Of a DNA stretch of 18,150 nt, positions 7,383-14,683 are shown one piece after another. This stretch comes from an uncultured Prevotella sp. Lineage in GTDB: Bacteria; Bacteroidota; Bacteroidia; Bacteroidales; Bacteroidaceae. The stretch is taken from contig CAJPTO010000038.1 of assembly GCA_905373605.1 (NCBI GenBank), positions 1 through 18,150 on the forward strand. Reading direction: 5' to 3'. Under the pieces are notes generated by a model that was given only the letters and a program-made list of their open reading frames with translations, ran no database searches and had not been told where the DNA came from. The position numbers were made by a program, and so were the translations under genes. How positions within the stretch are numbered: position 1 is the first letter of the stretch; every line of letters starts with the position of its first letter.

Positions 7383-8723
7383 ATGATAGACAGTTCAGCT
7401 TTTCAGGGTAAAACGGCTGCTTATTACACACTAGGTTGCAAATTAAACTTCTCGGAGACTTCCACGTTCGGACAAATGCTGCAAGACATGGGCGTTAGAA
7501 CGGCCAACGAGGGAGAACCCGCCGACATTTGCCTCATCAACACTTGTTCGGTTACTGAAGTGGCCGACCACAAATGCCGACAGATTATCCACAGGATGGT
7601 ACGCCAAAATCCTGGTGCTTTCGTTGTTGTTACGGGCTGTTACGCCCAACTCGAGTCCGAAAGGGTGAGTGCCATTGAGGGCGTTGACCTTGTTTTGGGC
7701 AGCAACGAAAAGGCCAACCTCATTCAATATCTCAACGATGCGTGGGTAGAAGGGCGAAAAGACGATGCCCTGCACCGCCACTTCTCGGTGAAGACCAAAG
7801 ACATTAAGACTTTCGCACCCAGCTGCAGCCGCGGCAATCGCACCCGCTATTTCCTAAAAGTGCAAGATGGTTGCGACTATTTCTGCACCTATTGCACCAT
7901 TCCTTTCGCCCGTGGATTTTCAAGAAACCCATCCATAGCCTCGCTCGTGGAACAAGCACAACAAGCGGCAAGCGAAGGTGGAAAAGAGATTGTGCTCACT
8001 GGTGTGAACGTGGGCGAGTTCAAAGGCGAGGGAAATGAGCGTTTCATCGACCTTGTTAAGGCCCTCGACGAGGTGGAAGGCATACAGCGTTTTCGCATCA
8101 GTAGCATCGAACCCAACTTGCTTACCGACGAGCTTATCGACTATTGCGCACACAGCCGCGCCTTCATGCCCCACTTCCACATACCCTTGCAGAGCGGCAG
8201 CGACGAGGTTTTGAAGCTGATGCAACGCCGATACGACACCGCACTCTTCGCACACAAGGTGCAACTCATCAAGCAACACATACCCAATGCCTTTATCGGC
8301 GTAGACGTGATGGTGGGTTCGCGCGGCGAAGAGCCTGCCTATTTCGAGGCCTGTTACGATTTCTTGAAATCGCTAGATGTCAGTCAGCTACACGTCTTCC
8401 CTTACAGCGAACGTCCGGGAACAGCCGCATTGCGCATCCCTCACGTGGTAAGCGATGCCGAGAAACGCCGTCGCAGCAAACGCCTTTTAGACCTTTCCGA
8501 CGAGAAGTTGGAGGCTTTCTACGCCTCACAGATTGGCAAAGAAAGCGTTGTGCTCTTCGAAAAGGCCGCCAAAGGCAAGGCCATGCATGGCTTCACACCC
8601 AACTATGTGCGCGTGGAACTGCCTGCAAGGCTGGCCAAAGACGAGTTCGACAACCAGCTTTTGCCCGTTAGGCTAACCCAATTCAACCACAACAAAACTG
8701 CCATAAGGGTGGAACTAATATAA
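7383..8723 (+). CDS. mtaB: tRNA t6A37 methylthiotransferase MtaB
   Basis: The 446-residue radical SAM enzyme adds a methylthio group to t6A at position 37 of ANN-decoding tRNAs. The N-terminal UPF0004 domain carries its three cluster-binding cysteines at 19, 55 and 86 (TLGCKLN, NTCSV, TGCYAQ). The radical SAM cluster motif C-x3-C-x2-C is at 164, 168 and 171 (GCDYFCTYC). A TRAM-like tail ends the protein. TLGCKLN and the overall layout fit MtaB better than MiaB or RimO; this subfamily choice is from motif memory and is slightly less sure than the family. It starts 48 bp after cdsA with no promoter visible between, and is followed within a few bases by an octamer repeat element. Confidence 0.92.
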   Translation: MIDSSAFQGKTAAYYTLGCKLNFSETSTFGQMLQDMGVRTANEGEPADICLINTCSVTEVADHKCRQIIHRMVRQNPGAFVVVTGCYAQLESERVSAIEGVDLVLGSNEKANLIQYLNDAWVEGRKDDALHRHFSVKTKDIKTFAPSCSRGNRTRYFLKVQDGCDYFCTYCTIPFARGFSRNPSIASLVEQAQQAASEGGKEIVLTGVNVGEFKGEGNERFIDLVKALDEVEGIQRFRISSIEPNLLTDELIDYCAHSRAFMPHFHIPLQSGSDEVLKLMQRRYDTALFAHKVQLIKQHIPNAFIGVDVMVGSRGEEPAYFEACYDFLKSLDVSQLHVFPYSERPGTAALRIPHVVSDAEKRRRSKRLLDLSDEKLEAFYASQIGKESVVLFEKAAKGKAMHGFTPNYVRVELPARLAKDEFDNQLLPVRLTQFNHNKTAIRVELI

Positions 8724-8726
8724 CGT

Positions 8727-8784
8727 CTTGATTAAGTCAAACGCCTTGTTTACTTGTCAACTCGTCAACTTGTCAACTAATAAA
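8727..8784 (+). repeat. Head-plus-octamer repeat element, copy 1
   Basis: A head (TTAAGTCAAACG) is followed by five tandem octamers from 8745 to 8784: CTTGTTTA, CTTGTCAA, CTCGTCAA, CTTGTCAA, CTAATAAA. It begins four bases after the mtaB stop and fills most of the gap to the glycosyltransferase gene. Two related copies lie at 9846-9926 and 14500-14547. Confidence 0.8.
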
Positions 8785-8810
8785 CCAACAAATTCGTCAC
8801 ATCATTGAGC

Positions 8811-9836
8811 ATGGACAAGGTTGCAATCGTAATTCTCAACTGGAATGGCCGGCCAATGCTAGCCCAATACTTGCCTTCCGTTATGCGACACTCGCGTAAC
8901 GAGGCCGTAGTATATGTAGCCGATAACGCCTCAACAGACAATTCTCTGGATTTTTTGGCCGAACATTTCCCACATTGCCGAACCATCGTGCTGGAAAAGA
9001 ACTGGGGATTTGCAGAGGGCTACAACAAGGCCCTGGCGCAAATTGACGCCGAATATTACCTGTTGCTCAACTCGGACGTTGAAGTAACCCACCAATGGCT
9101 CACGCCACTCATCGAAGAACTGGACGCTCATCCCGACACAGCGGCCTGCCAACCCAAGCTTCTGGCCATGCACAATAAGGAAACGTTCGAGTATGCCGGT
9201 GCTTCGGGCGGCTTCATCGACCGTCTGGGCTACCCTTATTGTCGCGGACGCATATTCGACAACGTTGAGAAAGACGAAGGACAATACAACTACCGCCAAG
9301 AAATACACTGGGCAACAGGCGCGTGCCTCATGGTGCGAGCTAAGGATTATTGGGCTGTTGGCGGCCTGGATGCGCGTTTCTTCGCACACAACGAAGAGAT
9401 AGACCTCTGTTGGCGGCTACGACTTAGGGGCAAAAAGATTTTTTGCGTACCCGAAAGCATGGTTTATCATGTGGGCGGAGGCACCCTTCCAAAGGTAAAT
9501 CCGATGAAGACTTACCTCAACTTTCGCAACAACCTAACCATGCTTTACAAGAACCTTGCCCCTTCTGAGCTGCCTCGCGCTATGGCTTGGCGAAGGGTTC
9601 TCGACTATGTGGCGGCATTTCAAACACTGCTTTTCAACCGAAACTTGGGCGATTTCAAGGCCATTTTCAAGGCACGCCGCGACTTCAACGCGTGGAAACA
9701 CAGCTTTGATGCCACACGCGAGGAGATACAAAGCACCAAAACGATTGAAGAAGAAAACCCCAACAGCCCCTTCTCCATCCTTTGGCAATATTATGTAAGG
9801 CGAAAACGCACATTCGATGCCTTGCCGCATAGGTAA
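8811..9836 (+). CDS. Family 2 glycosyltransferase (rhamnosyltransferase-like)
   Basis: The 341-residue protein has a GT-A fold nucleotide-sugar transferase domain. Visible features are VAIVILNWNG at the N-terminus, DNASTDNS at 38-45, the acidic metal/nucleotide site LLNSDVE around 86-91, and the acceptor-side HNEEIDLCWR motif typical of the rhamnosyltransferase-like GT2 proteins that build lipopolysaccharide or capsule glycans. There is no signal peptide or clear membrane helix, so it likely acts at the cytoplasmic face. The longest frame begins with TTG at 8805; the ATG at 8811 gives the usual short N-terminus before the first strand, so I chose it. No promoter is visible after mtaB. The sugar and acceptor cannot be told. 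Confidence 0.9.
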   Translation: MDKVAIVILNWNGRPMLAQYLPSVMRHSRNEAVVYVADNASTDNSLDFLAEHFPHCRTIVLEKNWGFAEGYNKALAQIDAEYYLLLNSDVEVTHQWLTPLIEELDAHPDTAACQPKLLAMHNKETFEYAGASGGFIDRLGYPYCRGRIFDNVEKDEGQYNYRQEIHWATGACLMVRAKDYWAVGGLDARFFAHNEEIDLCWRLRLRGKKIFCVPESMVYHVGGGTLPKVNPMKTYLNFRNNLTMLYKNLAPSELPRAMAWRRVLDYVAAFQTLLFNRNLGDFKAIFKARRDFNAWKHSFDATREEIQSTKTIEEENPNSPFSILWQYYVRRKRTFDALPHR

Positions 9837-9845
9837 GAACAACAG

Positions 9846-9926
9846 CTTCTTTAAGCCAAACGCCTTGTCAACTTCTCTACTTCTCTACTTCTCAACTCTT
9901 CAACTTGTCAACTAACAAACGCCTTG
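9846..9926 (+). repeat. Head-plus-octamer repeat element, copy 2
   Basis: The head (TTAAGCCAAACG) is followed by seven tandem octamers from 9864 to 9919: CTTGTCAA, CTTCTCTA twice, CTTCTCAA, CTCTTCAA, CTTGTCAA, CTAACAAA. The head motif CAAACGCCTTGT appears a second time at the right end (9915-9926), as if another unit had begun. It starts ten bases after the glycosyltransferase stop, in the same orientation as copy 1. Confidence 0.8.
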
Positions 9927-10060
9927 TTATAGCCATACCTAAATTTAGGATGCATACCAAACATTGGCCAGTTCGGAATAATAAAAACAGACCTCATGAA
10001 AATTATCATCTGGAGTGGGGTAGCTTCCAAAACCGCAAGTAGAAGAATGTAAAACATTCA

Positions 10061-10163
10061 GCACGGATTTTAACATTATGAGTGGGGATACACTTCACAA
10101 ACTGCCCACCCAACCGCAAATAATCCACTCTCGTGCGAGGTGAACACGAAAAAAAATCCGTGC
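10061..10163. repeat. 103-bp segment with 11-bp perfect inverted ends
   Basis: GCACGGATTTT at 10061-10071 is repeated inverted as AAAATCCGTGC at 10153-10163, with 81 bases between. Inside lies a smaller pair GAGTGG/CCACTC. Part of the interior (about 10079-10121) resembles a nearby stretch at 10011-10042: both have GAGTGGGG, then TA, CTTCC/CTTCA and CCGCAA. It could be a remnant of a miniature inverted-repeat element or a structured RNA. No target duplication is evident at the ends. Confidence 0.5.
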
Positions 10164-10241
10164 CAATAAACACTGGATAACACTCCCATTTTTCCTTTTT
10201 TTGCCACCTTTTACGCACAAACCACTTGCAAAGTGCAGCAT

Positions 10242-10373
10242 TTAGCTGGGCTAATTGTGAGAGTTAGCAGAGCTAATTGTGAGAGTTAGCCCGGCTATAT
10301 GCACGAGTTAGCTCGGCTATCTCTTATAGTTAGCTCTGCTAAATGTGGCACTTAGCAGGGCTACAAAGTAGAA
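10242..10373. repeat. Six 22-bp units built on TTAGC-N3-GCTA
   Basis: Six units of exactly 22 bp begin at 10242, 10264, 10286, 10308, 10330 and 10352. Every unit opens with TTAGC, three variable bases (TGG, AGA, CCG, TCG, TCT, AGG), then GCTA, followed by ten less conserved bases. The arms are identical in all six while the central triplet differs in all six, so conservation tracks the palindrome rather than the whole unit. Units 1 and 2 differ only within the triplet. As DNA, the sites would sit on one helix face two turns apart; as RNA, each unit could form a 4-5 bp hairpin with a 3-nt loop. The array is not upstream of any gene start. Confidence 0.9.
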
Positions 10374-10546
10374 AGCCCTTTCCAACCACACACTTAAGGC
10401 TTGCCAAAAGTCGCTATTTTAAGACTTTTGTACGAGGAAACGCGCGCTATAGTCAGAACAATTGGCTTTGGAATGAAAGTGAAAAGGAATTGGTTATAGA
10501 GCCTTGTTTTTAACCGTTTCGTGCCGCATTCATCAGTACAATGCAA

Positions 10547-10646
10547 CTTGTATTGCGGCTACCAGATGCTTGTAGCATGGCTACCAAATGCTTGTAGCGT
10601 GGCTACCAGATGCTTGTAGTGTGGCTACCAGATGCTTGTAGTGTGC
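10547..10646. repeat. Second 22-bp array, GTAGC-N3-GCTAC palindromes
   Basis: Units of 22 bp begin at 10547, 10569, 10591 and 10613, with a partial one at 10635. The pattern is CTT, GTAGC, a triplet (ATG or GTG), GCTAC, then CAGATG or CAAATG. The first unit has a degenerate left arm (GTATT) and the fourth has GTAGT. Unlike the first array, the spacer is conserved as well, which suggests more recent amplification. The palindrome starts (10572 and on) lie exactly 330 bp, or 15 periods, from those of the first array. Confidence 0.9.
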
Positions 10647-10817
10647 CCGTCTGCCAGTGAACGCTCCACAAGTTGGCAGCAACTGCTTCATGACTCAAAG
10701 GTTGTTATTTTGCAAAAGCAAACTCTTGTGACTATAAATGCCGAATAAATGCGCAATAAGAGTCAAAACAACAAACGTGGAAAGAGGGTGAAAGCGACAA
10801 TCTAGAGAAGCAAAACG

Positions 10818-10840
10818 CGGCAAAATGCCGATTTTTCCTT
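10818..10840 (+). terminator. Weak terminator-like hairpin
   Basis: CGGCA (10818-10822), a 3-nt AAA loop and TGCCG (10826-10830) form a short GC-rich stem followed by ATTTTTCCTT. The 5-bp stem is shorter than usual and lies about 1 kb after the last rightward gene, so a terminator role is only possible. Confidence 0.25.
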
Positions 10841-11019
10841 CCTCATTTCAACAGGAAGTACAACCGAGGACAAGGCTAATGCGTGCTTTTTAGGCTTTTA
10901 TTCCCTAAAATAATGCTAGAACAGGAAGTGGAAAAGACACTCTTTTGTAAAGAAAGAACAAAAGAAGGTGCATTGGAAGCCACACCATCATTCCCCGTTG
11001 TGGCACAACACATGCACCA

Positions 11020-11129
11020 ATTCGGGATGAGATGCAATGCCTTCTGGGAAATACTGCGATGCCAATTCAAACTCTTCAACAAGCCAGGAGAGTATTGATG
11101 CAATGCCTTCTGGGCAATACTGCGATGCC
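11020..11129 (-). repeat. Third 22-bp-period block with 34-bp direct repeats
   Basis: A 34-bp sequence at 11031-11064 recurs at 11097-11130 with one mismatch (period 66 bp). Read on the minus strand the block resolves into five 22-bp units, each opening with GGCAT or GGCTT, at 11129-11108, 11107-11086, 11085-11064, 11063-11042 and 11041-11020. Units 1 and 4 are near-identical and units 2 and 5 share their first ten bases, so a 66-bp higher-order unit of three 22-bp modules appears duplicated. Reading frames through it give in-frame peptide repeats, but that follows from 66 being a multiple of three. Confidence 0.75.
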
Positions 11130-11297
11130 ATGATGCATGTTGCGCCAACGGCTTCGCTGTAGTCGGCGTACCCATTGATTATTATGGCGAAATGGCGTAA
11201 ACATCTCATGCTGCCCATCTGCACCAGAAGGTCTTTACTTCACCGCCACTGCAGCCTTATTGTTGCCATAAGCCGACATCAGGCAATGCCCCCAAAA

Positions 11298-11873
11298 CTA
11301 TGTGAGCAGCACGGTGACGCCGCGTGCAGCCTGCGCTCCCATCACCAAAGCCTGCTCGATGTCGGCCGTCTTTGATGGCCCGCTGATGAAACACCCATAG
11401 CCATAGTCGGTCATTGCAATGTTGGCATAAGCCTCGTGCATGTTGTTGACAATCTTTTTGCGGTCGAGCAGCAACACCAATTCTTCGCTTATGAACATCA
11501 CAGCCTTCTCCTTCATCGTTTGCGGCACCCACACACAAGCGTTCTCAGCCACGCCCAGCTCACCTTGCAGTATGCCTACATCCGTGCCATTAAGGTCTTG
11601 AGCCTCGCAAACCGTATCAGGATTGCGTGTTGCTATCGATATTTCATGCAGGTTTGAGGCAAAAACCTTGGCGTCGGGATAAAGCCTTTTGATGGCCTCG
11701 TTCACGTTTTCGCCCTCGCCCAGCATGGCAATCTTGCCGCCAACGGCAACCACCATTTCGCAAAACTGCGCCAAAGGGTCGGCATAAACAATGCCGGCAA
11801 TGTCCATGTCGGGCATGTCGCAATGCACATGTGTGTTGCGTTTCAACTTCTCAAACAAGTATTCTTTTTTCAT
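11298..11873 (-). CDS. lutC: Lactate utilisation protein LutC (LUD domain)
   Basis: The 191-residue protein is the small LUD-domain subunit of the LutABC system, which oxidises L-lactate to pyruvate. Family features include the YADPLAQF start of the domain, the VGILQGELGVAENACVW segment and the C-terminal GPSKTADIEQALVMGAQ motif. It is probably cytoplasmic or membrane-associated through its partners. The longest frame starts seven codons earlier at 11894, inside lutB; I chose the ATG at 11873 because it overlaps the lutB stop as ATGA, which matches the lutA-lutB junction and suggests translational coupling. No intrinsic terminator is evident after the gene. Confidence 0.9.
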   Translation of the reverse strand: MKKEYLFEKLKRNTHVHCDMPDMDIAGIVYADPLAQFCEMVVAVGGKIAMLGEGENVNEAIKRLYPDAKVFASNLHEISIATRNPDTVCEAQDLNGTDVGILQGELGVAENACVWVPQTMKEKAVMFISEELVLLLDRKKIVNNMHEAYANIAMTDYGYGCFISGPSKTADIEQALVMGAQAARGVTVLLT

Positions 11874-13240
11874 TTCACCATTCCTTTCTCCCACATTTGC
11901 TCAAACGAGTTGCTTGCAAACACAGGCATCTCCCTACCCTTTCCCCAATCGTTCAGACCGTTATACACCAAGAAGCGCGGCAAATGGTTCACCAAGGGGG
12001 CGAACTTCAGCGACATGGAGAACAGCGAGGGATTGTAAAACACCAAGCAAAGGCCATTGGAGATGAGCTTCTTGACGGGATTGGCCAGTCCCAAGCTGCT
12101 TAACGACTGGCGCCAGGCATACACTTGCGACCCCGGAGCCACCTTTGTGGGGCAAACATTGTCGCACGAGAGGCACAGCGAGCAAGCAGAAAGGTTGCCG
12201 CTGTGCTGCTTCGGGTCTCTGAACATGCCTAAGTTGATGCCTATCGGGCCGGGGATGAAGTAGGAATAAGAATAGCCCGTAGTACGCCTAAACACAGGAC
12301 AAGTGTTCATGCATGCGCCACATCTGATGCACTTCAGCGTTTGCCAGTGTTCGTCGTTGGCAATCATGTCGCTCCTTCCGTTGTCCACAATCACCACATG
12401 CATCTCTCCTCCCGGGCGTGCTTTTCGGAAATGTGAGGTATAAGTGGTTGAGGGCTGCCCCGTGGCACTGCGACTTAGCAGGCGTTGGAACACGGCCAAG
12501 GAGCGATAGTCGGGCACAATCTTCTCCAATCCCATCACGGCAATGTGCAATTTAGGCATCGACGTGCTCATGTCGGCATTGCCTTCGTTGGTACAAACCA
12601 CGATGTCGCCAGTCTCAGCCACGCCAAAATTACACCCTGTGAGCCCCGCCTCGGCATCTATGAAGTCGTTTCTTAGGCTGTGCCTTGCACATTGCGTAAG
12701 GTAAGTTGGGTCGTAATTGCCCACGTCTTTGCTGATGCCCTCGCGCTCAAACAGCTCTCCCACCTCTTCGCGTGTAACGTGAATGGCGGGCATAACGATA
12801 TGCCCAGGCTTCTCATCAAGCAGTTGCAAGATGCGTTCGCCCAAGTCGGTTTCCACCACATTGATGCCATGCGCCTCCAGATAAGGGTTCATCTCGCACT
12901 CTTCGGTAAGCATCGACTTGCTTTTCACCAGCTTTTTCACCTTGTGTTGCTGCAATATCTCAAGCACGGTGTGGTTAAACTCGGCTGCGTTTTCAGCCCA
13001 ATGCACAACCACGCCGTTGGCTTCAAGCCGTTCAGAAAACAGCTCCAAATACTTGGCCAAGTGCGTAGCCGTGTGCCTTTTTATTTCACTGGCATGTTCG
13101 CGAAGGGTTTCCCATTCGGGCAAAGCGTGTTCCATGATGTCGCGTTTGTTGCGAACCGACCAAAAGGTTTGGTCGTGTCGCATCGTCTTGTCCGCGTTCT
13201 TCAGTGCGGCTGCGGCTTGTTTGGCGTGGAAAGTGCTCAT
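11870..13240 (-). CDS. lutB: Iron-sulfur lactate utilisation protein LutB
   Basis: The 456-residue protein combines an N-terminal LUD-like domain with a C-terminal ferredoxin-type domain that holds two [4Fe-4S] clusters. The cluster motifs C-x2-C-x2-C-x3-C-P are complete at residues 304/307/310/314 and 353/356/359/363. Conserved stretches such as GCNFGVAETGDIVVCTNEGN (about 202-221) are typical of LutB. It works with LutA and LutC in oxidising L-lactate, passing electrons towards the respiratory chain. Its ATG at 13240 overlaps the lutA stop by four bases (ATGA). Length is normal and no key cysteine is missing. Confidence 0.95.
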   Translation of the reverse strand: MSTFHAKQAAAALKNADKTMRHDQTFWSVRNKRDIMEHALPEWETLREHASEIKRHTATHLAKYLELFSERLEANGVVVHWAENAAEFNHTVLEILQQHKVKKLVKSKSMLTEECEMNPYLEAHGINVVETDLGERILQLLDEKPGHIVMPAIHVTREEVGELFEREGISKDVGNYDPTYLTQCARHSLRNDFIDAEAGLTGCNFGVAETGDIVVCTNEGNADMSTSMPKLHIAVMGLEKIVPDYRSLAVFQRLLSRSATGQPSTTYTSHFRKARPGGEMHVVIVDNGRSDMIANDEHWQTLKCIRCGACMNTCPVFRRTTGYSYSYFIPGPIGINLGMFRDPKQHSGNLSACSLCLSCDNVCPTKVAPGSQVYAWRQSLSSLGLANPVKKLISNGLCLVFYNPSLFSMSLKFAPLVNHLPRFLVYNGLNDWGKGREMPVFASNSFEQMWEKGMVK

Positions 13241-13977
13241 AATCCTGCTGCTAAAATTTGTGCGATGTGAATAAACTTAATGGGGGGGTTCTCTCTTCGT
13301 GCCACCCCTTCCATGTGCATCAAGCACGAGCTGTCGGGCCCAGTGACATATTGTGCGCCCGTATCAACGTGCCTTTGTATCTTGTCTTGCGCCATCTTCA
13401 CCGACACTTCAGGCTCTTCGATGGCAAACATGCCGCCAAACCCGCAACATTCGTCACGCCGTTCGGGCTCTTTTACGGTAACACCTTCCACCAATTGCAG
13501 CAGGTCCACAATCTTATTGTATGCGGGAACGTTCAGTTCAGAGGGCGAAGACAGGCCCAATTCCCTGACGCCGTGGCAGCTGTTGTGCACGCTAACCACG
13601 AAAGGGAAACGGCCGGGCAAGGCCTTAACCTTAAGGATGTCGTGAAGAAACTCCACGATGTCCATCGTCTTTGTAGACGTTTCGCAATCGTGGTTCTCGC
13701 CGCTAAGCAAGCGAGGATAATGCGTTCGCACGAAGGCAGCACACGAAGCCGACGGCGCAACAACATAATCAAACTCCCTGAACATTTCTTCATACTTTGC
13801 TGCCAGCGGCACTGCCTTCTTCTCAAAGCCCGCATTGGCCATGGGCTGGCCGCAACAAGTCTGCCTCAAGGGATAGCAAACGTCTATCCCCAGATGCCTT
13901 AACAGCTTATATGTTGCCACTCCTGCCTCTGGATATAAGGCGTTAATGTAGCACGGAACGAACAAACCGACTCTCAT
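13237..13977 (-). CDS. lutA: Lactate utilisation protein LutA (two CCG domains)
   Basis: The 246-residue protein has two cysteine-rich CCG domains, as in LutA and the GlpC/HdrB-type heterodisulfide reductase relatives. The first has Cys9, the CCG at 41-43 and Cys79. The second has Cys134, the CCGFGG at 177-182 and Cys218. The complete gene trio in the order lutA-lutB-lutC fits the L-lactate oxidation complex rather than a lone glycolate oxidase subunit. No lactate permease or FadR/GntR-type regulator lies beside it in this window. Start at ATG 13977, about 28 bp after a perfect -7 box. Confidence 0.95.
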   Translation of the reverse strand: MRVGLFVPCYINALYPEAGVATYKLLRHLGIDVCYPLRQTCCGQPMANAGFEKKAVPLAAKYEEMFREFDYVVAPSASCAAFVRTHYPRLLSGENHDCETSTKTMDIVEFLHDILKVKALPGRFPFVVSVHNSCHGVRELGLSSPSELNVPAYNKIVDLLQLVEGVTVKEPERRDECCGFGGMFAIEEPEVSVKMAQDKIQRHVDTGAQYVTGPDSSCLMHMEGVARRENPPIKFIHIAQILAAGL

Positions 13978-14004
13978 TTTTCTATCTCACTAAATGTTTA
14001 TTTG

Positions 14005-14012
14005 CAAATATA
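14005..14012 (-). promoter_or_regulatory. lutA: -7 box for lutABC
   Basis: Read on the minus strand this is TATATTTG, a perfect TAnnTTTG box, giving a leader of about 20 nt before the lutA ATG. The nearest upstream TTTG has a 15-bp spacer, shorter than the usual 19-21, so the -33 element is uncertain. Confidence 0.6.
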
Positions 14013-14499
14013 GTGAAAAATAACCAACAAATAACGGCTTGTTTCCAAAACCCACTGCATTTGAGTTTATTTAACAAGTGGTGCTGAAAATGCCGCATTG
14101 CAAAGGGTTTGCACGACATTTGCAGCACGGCACAAACAGAAGTGTGGGCTACCAACCGCTGTCAAGGGAACAACCAATCGTTTTTGTACGGGGACTAAAA
14201 AAAGCATTTACAACAGCTTCAATGGCTTTTTATGGCACAGAAACACATTCAAACAGCTTATCACAACAAAAAAACATCCAGCCATATCATAAAACAACGA
14301 ACAAAGCGTTTAGAATACGAGTGTTTGACACGCCCTCTCACTCGCATTAGGCCCCACATCACACCGCCCACTTAAGCAAAAAGGGGCATAAACGGCAACG
14401 AAAGCGGCCTCAAACAAAAAAAACATTAAGAAAGCAAAACAGATGTTCGGTTATTACAATGTTTGTTATTAAAATGCTTTCGATAAGAACCAACGTTTT

Positions 14500-14547
14500 C
14501 ATTAAGACAAGCGTTCTTGCCAACCTGTCAACTCGTTAACTTGCCAA
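14500..14547 (+). repeat. Head-plus-octamer repeat element, copy 3
   Basis: A diverged head (ATTAAGACAAGCG, compare ATTAAGTCAAACG in copy 1) is followed by octamers CTTGCCAA, CCTGTCAA, CTCGTTAA and CTTGCCAA from 14516 to 14547. It is the most degenerate copy and, unlike the others, does not sit directly after a gene's stop codon. Confidence 0.65.
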
Positions 14548-14584
14548 ATCACAAGCCAACGTACTTTGCCCTTCAAACACTCAC

Positions 14585-14622
14585 AATAAAAACAAATGCG
14601 CCACACTTCACAGTGCAGCGCA
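14585..14622 (-). terminator. Intrinsic terminator of candidate small RNA
   Basis: On the minus strand TGCGC-TG-CACT, a GTGA tetraloop and AGTG-TG-GCGCA form an 11-bp stem with two G-U pairs, followed by TTTGTTTTTATT. On the plus strand the same positions would be C-A mismatches and no T-run follows, so the structure favours minus-strand RNA. Confidence 0.7.
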
Positions 14623-14677
14623 TCTAATCTCAATAGGTATTAGCTTCTTTAAGGCAAAAAGATTGTATTCAGGATAA
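14585..14677 (-). ncRNA. Candidate small RNA of about 93 nt
   Basis: A complete minus-strand promoter (14715-14684) and an intrinsic terminator (14622-14585) bracket a transcript of about 93 nt with no gene inside it. Besides the terminator hairpin, the transcript can form CTAAT/ATTAG around a 10-nt loop (14643-14624). I do not recognise it as 6S RNA, SRP RNA, tmRNA or a named riboswitch. Because the terminator lies about 600 bp before lutA, it is more likely a free-standing RNA than the lutA leader. Boundaries are predicted from the promoter and T-run. Confidence 0.5.
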
Positions 14678-14683
14678 CGAGTG

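Larger units (their letters stand above)
9837..11297. other. Repeat-rich gene-free region between convergent genes
   Basis: These 1461 bases separate the ends of two convergent genes (glycosyltransferase and lutC). I find no supported gene and no TAnnTTTG promoter box on either strand. The region holds the second octamer element, a 12-bp perfect palindrome CCTAAATTTAGG (9938-9949), a small hairpin GAATGT/ACATTC (10045-10059), an inverted repeat (10061-10163), three blocks of 22-bp period (10242-10373, 10547-10646, 11020-11129), an 8-bp inverted repeat CAAAAGTC/GACTTTTG (10405-10430) and a 7-bp inverted repeat TTTTAGG/CCTAAAA (10888-10910). Frames of 60-100 codons exist but consist largely of these repeats. 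Confidence 0.7.

Noticed and set aside
10006..10218. Minus-strand 70-codon frame
   Set aside because: It runs through the 103-bp inverted-repeat segment and its composition is explained by that repeat; there is no promoter or known domain.
10242..10646. CRISPR array
   Set aside because: Units are only 22 bp, the conserved part is about 12 bp and the spacers 10 bp, far below CRISPR dimensions, and no cas genes are nearby. The spacers are also partly repeated between units.
10988..11224. Minus-strand 78-codon frame with peptide repeats
   Set aside because: The peptide repeat (ASQY-C/F-PEGIAS) follows from the 66-bp DNA repeat being a multiple of three. The repeat is better explained at DNA level, and no promoter or conserved domain is seen.
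14078..14350. Forward 90-codon frame between lutA and glnS
   Set aside because: No domain, no promoter, and a composition like the surrounding noncoding DNA.
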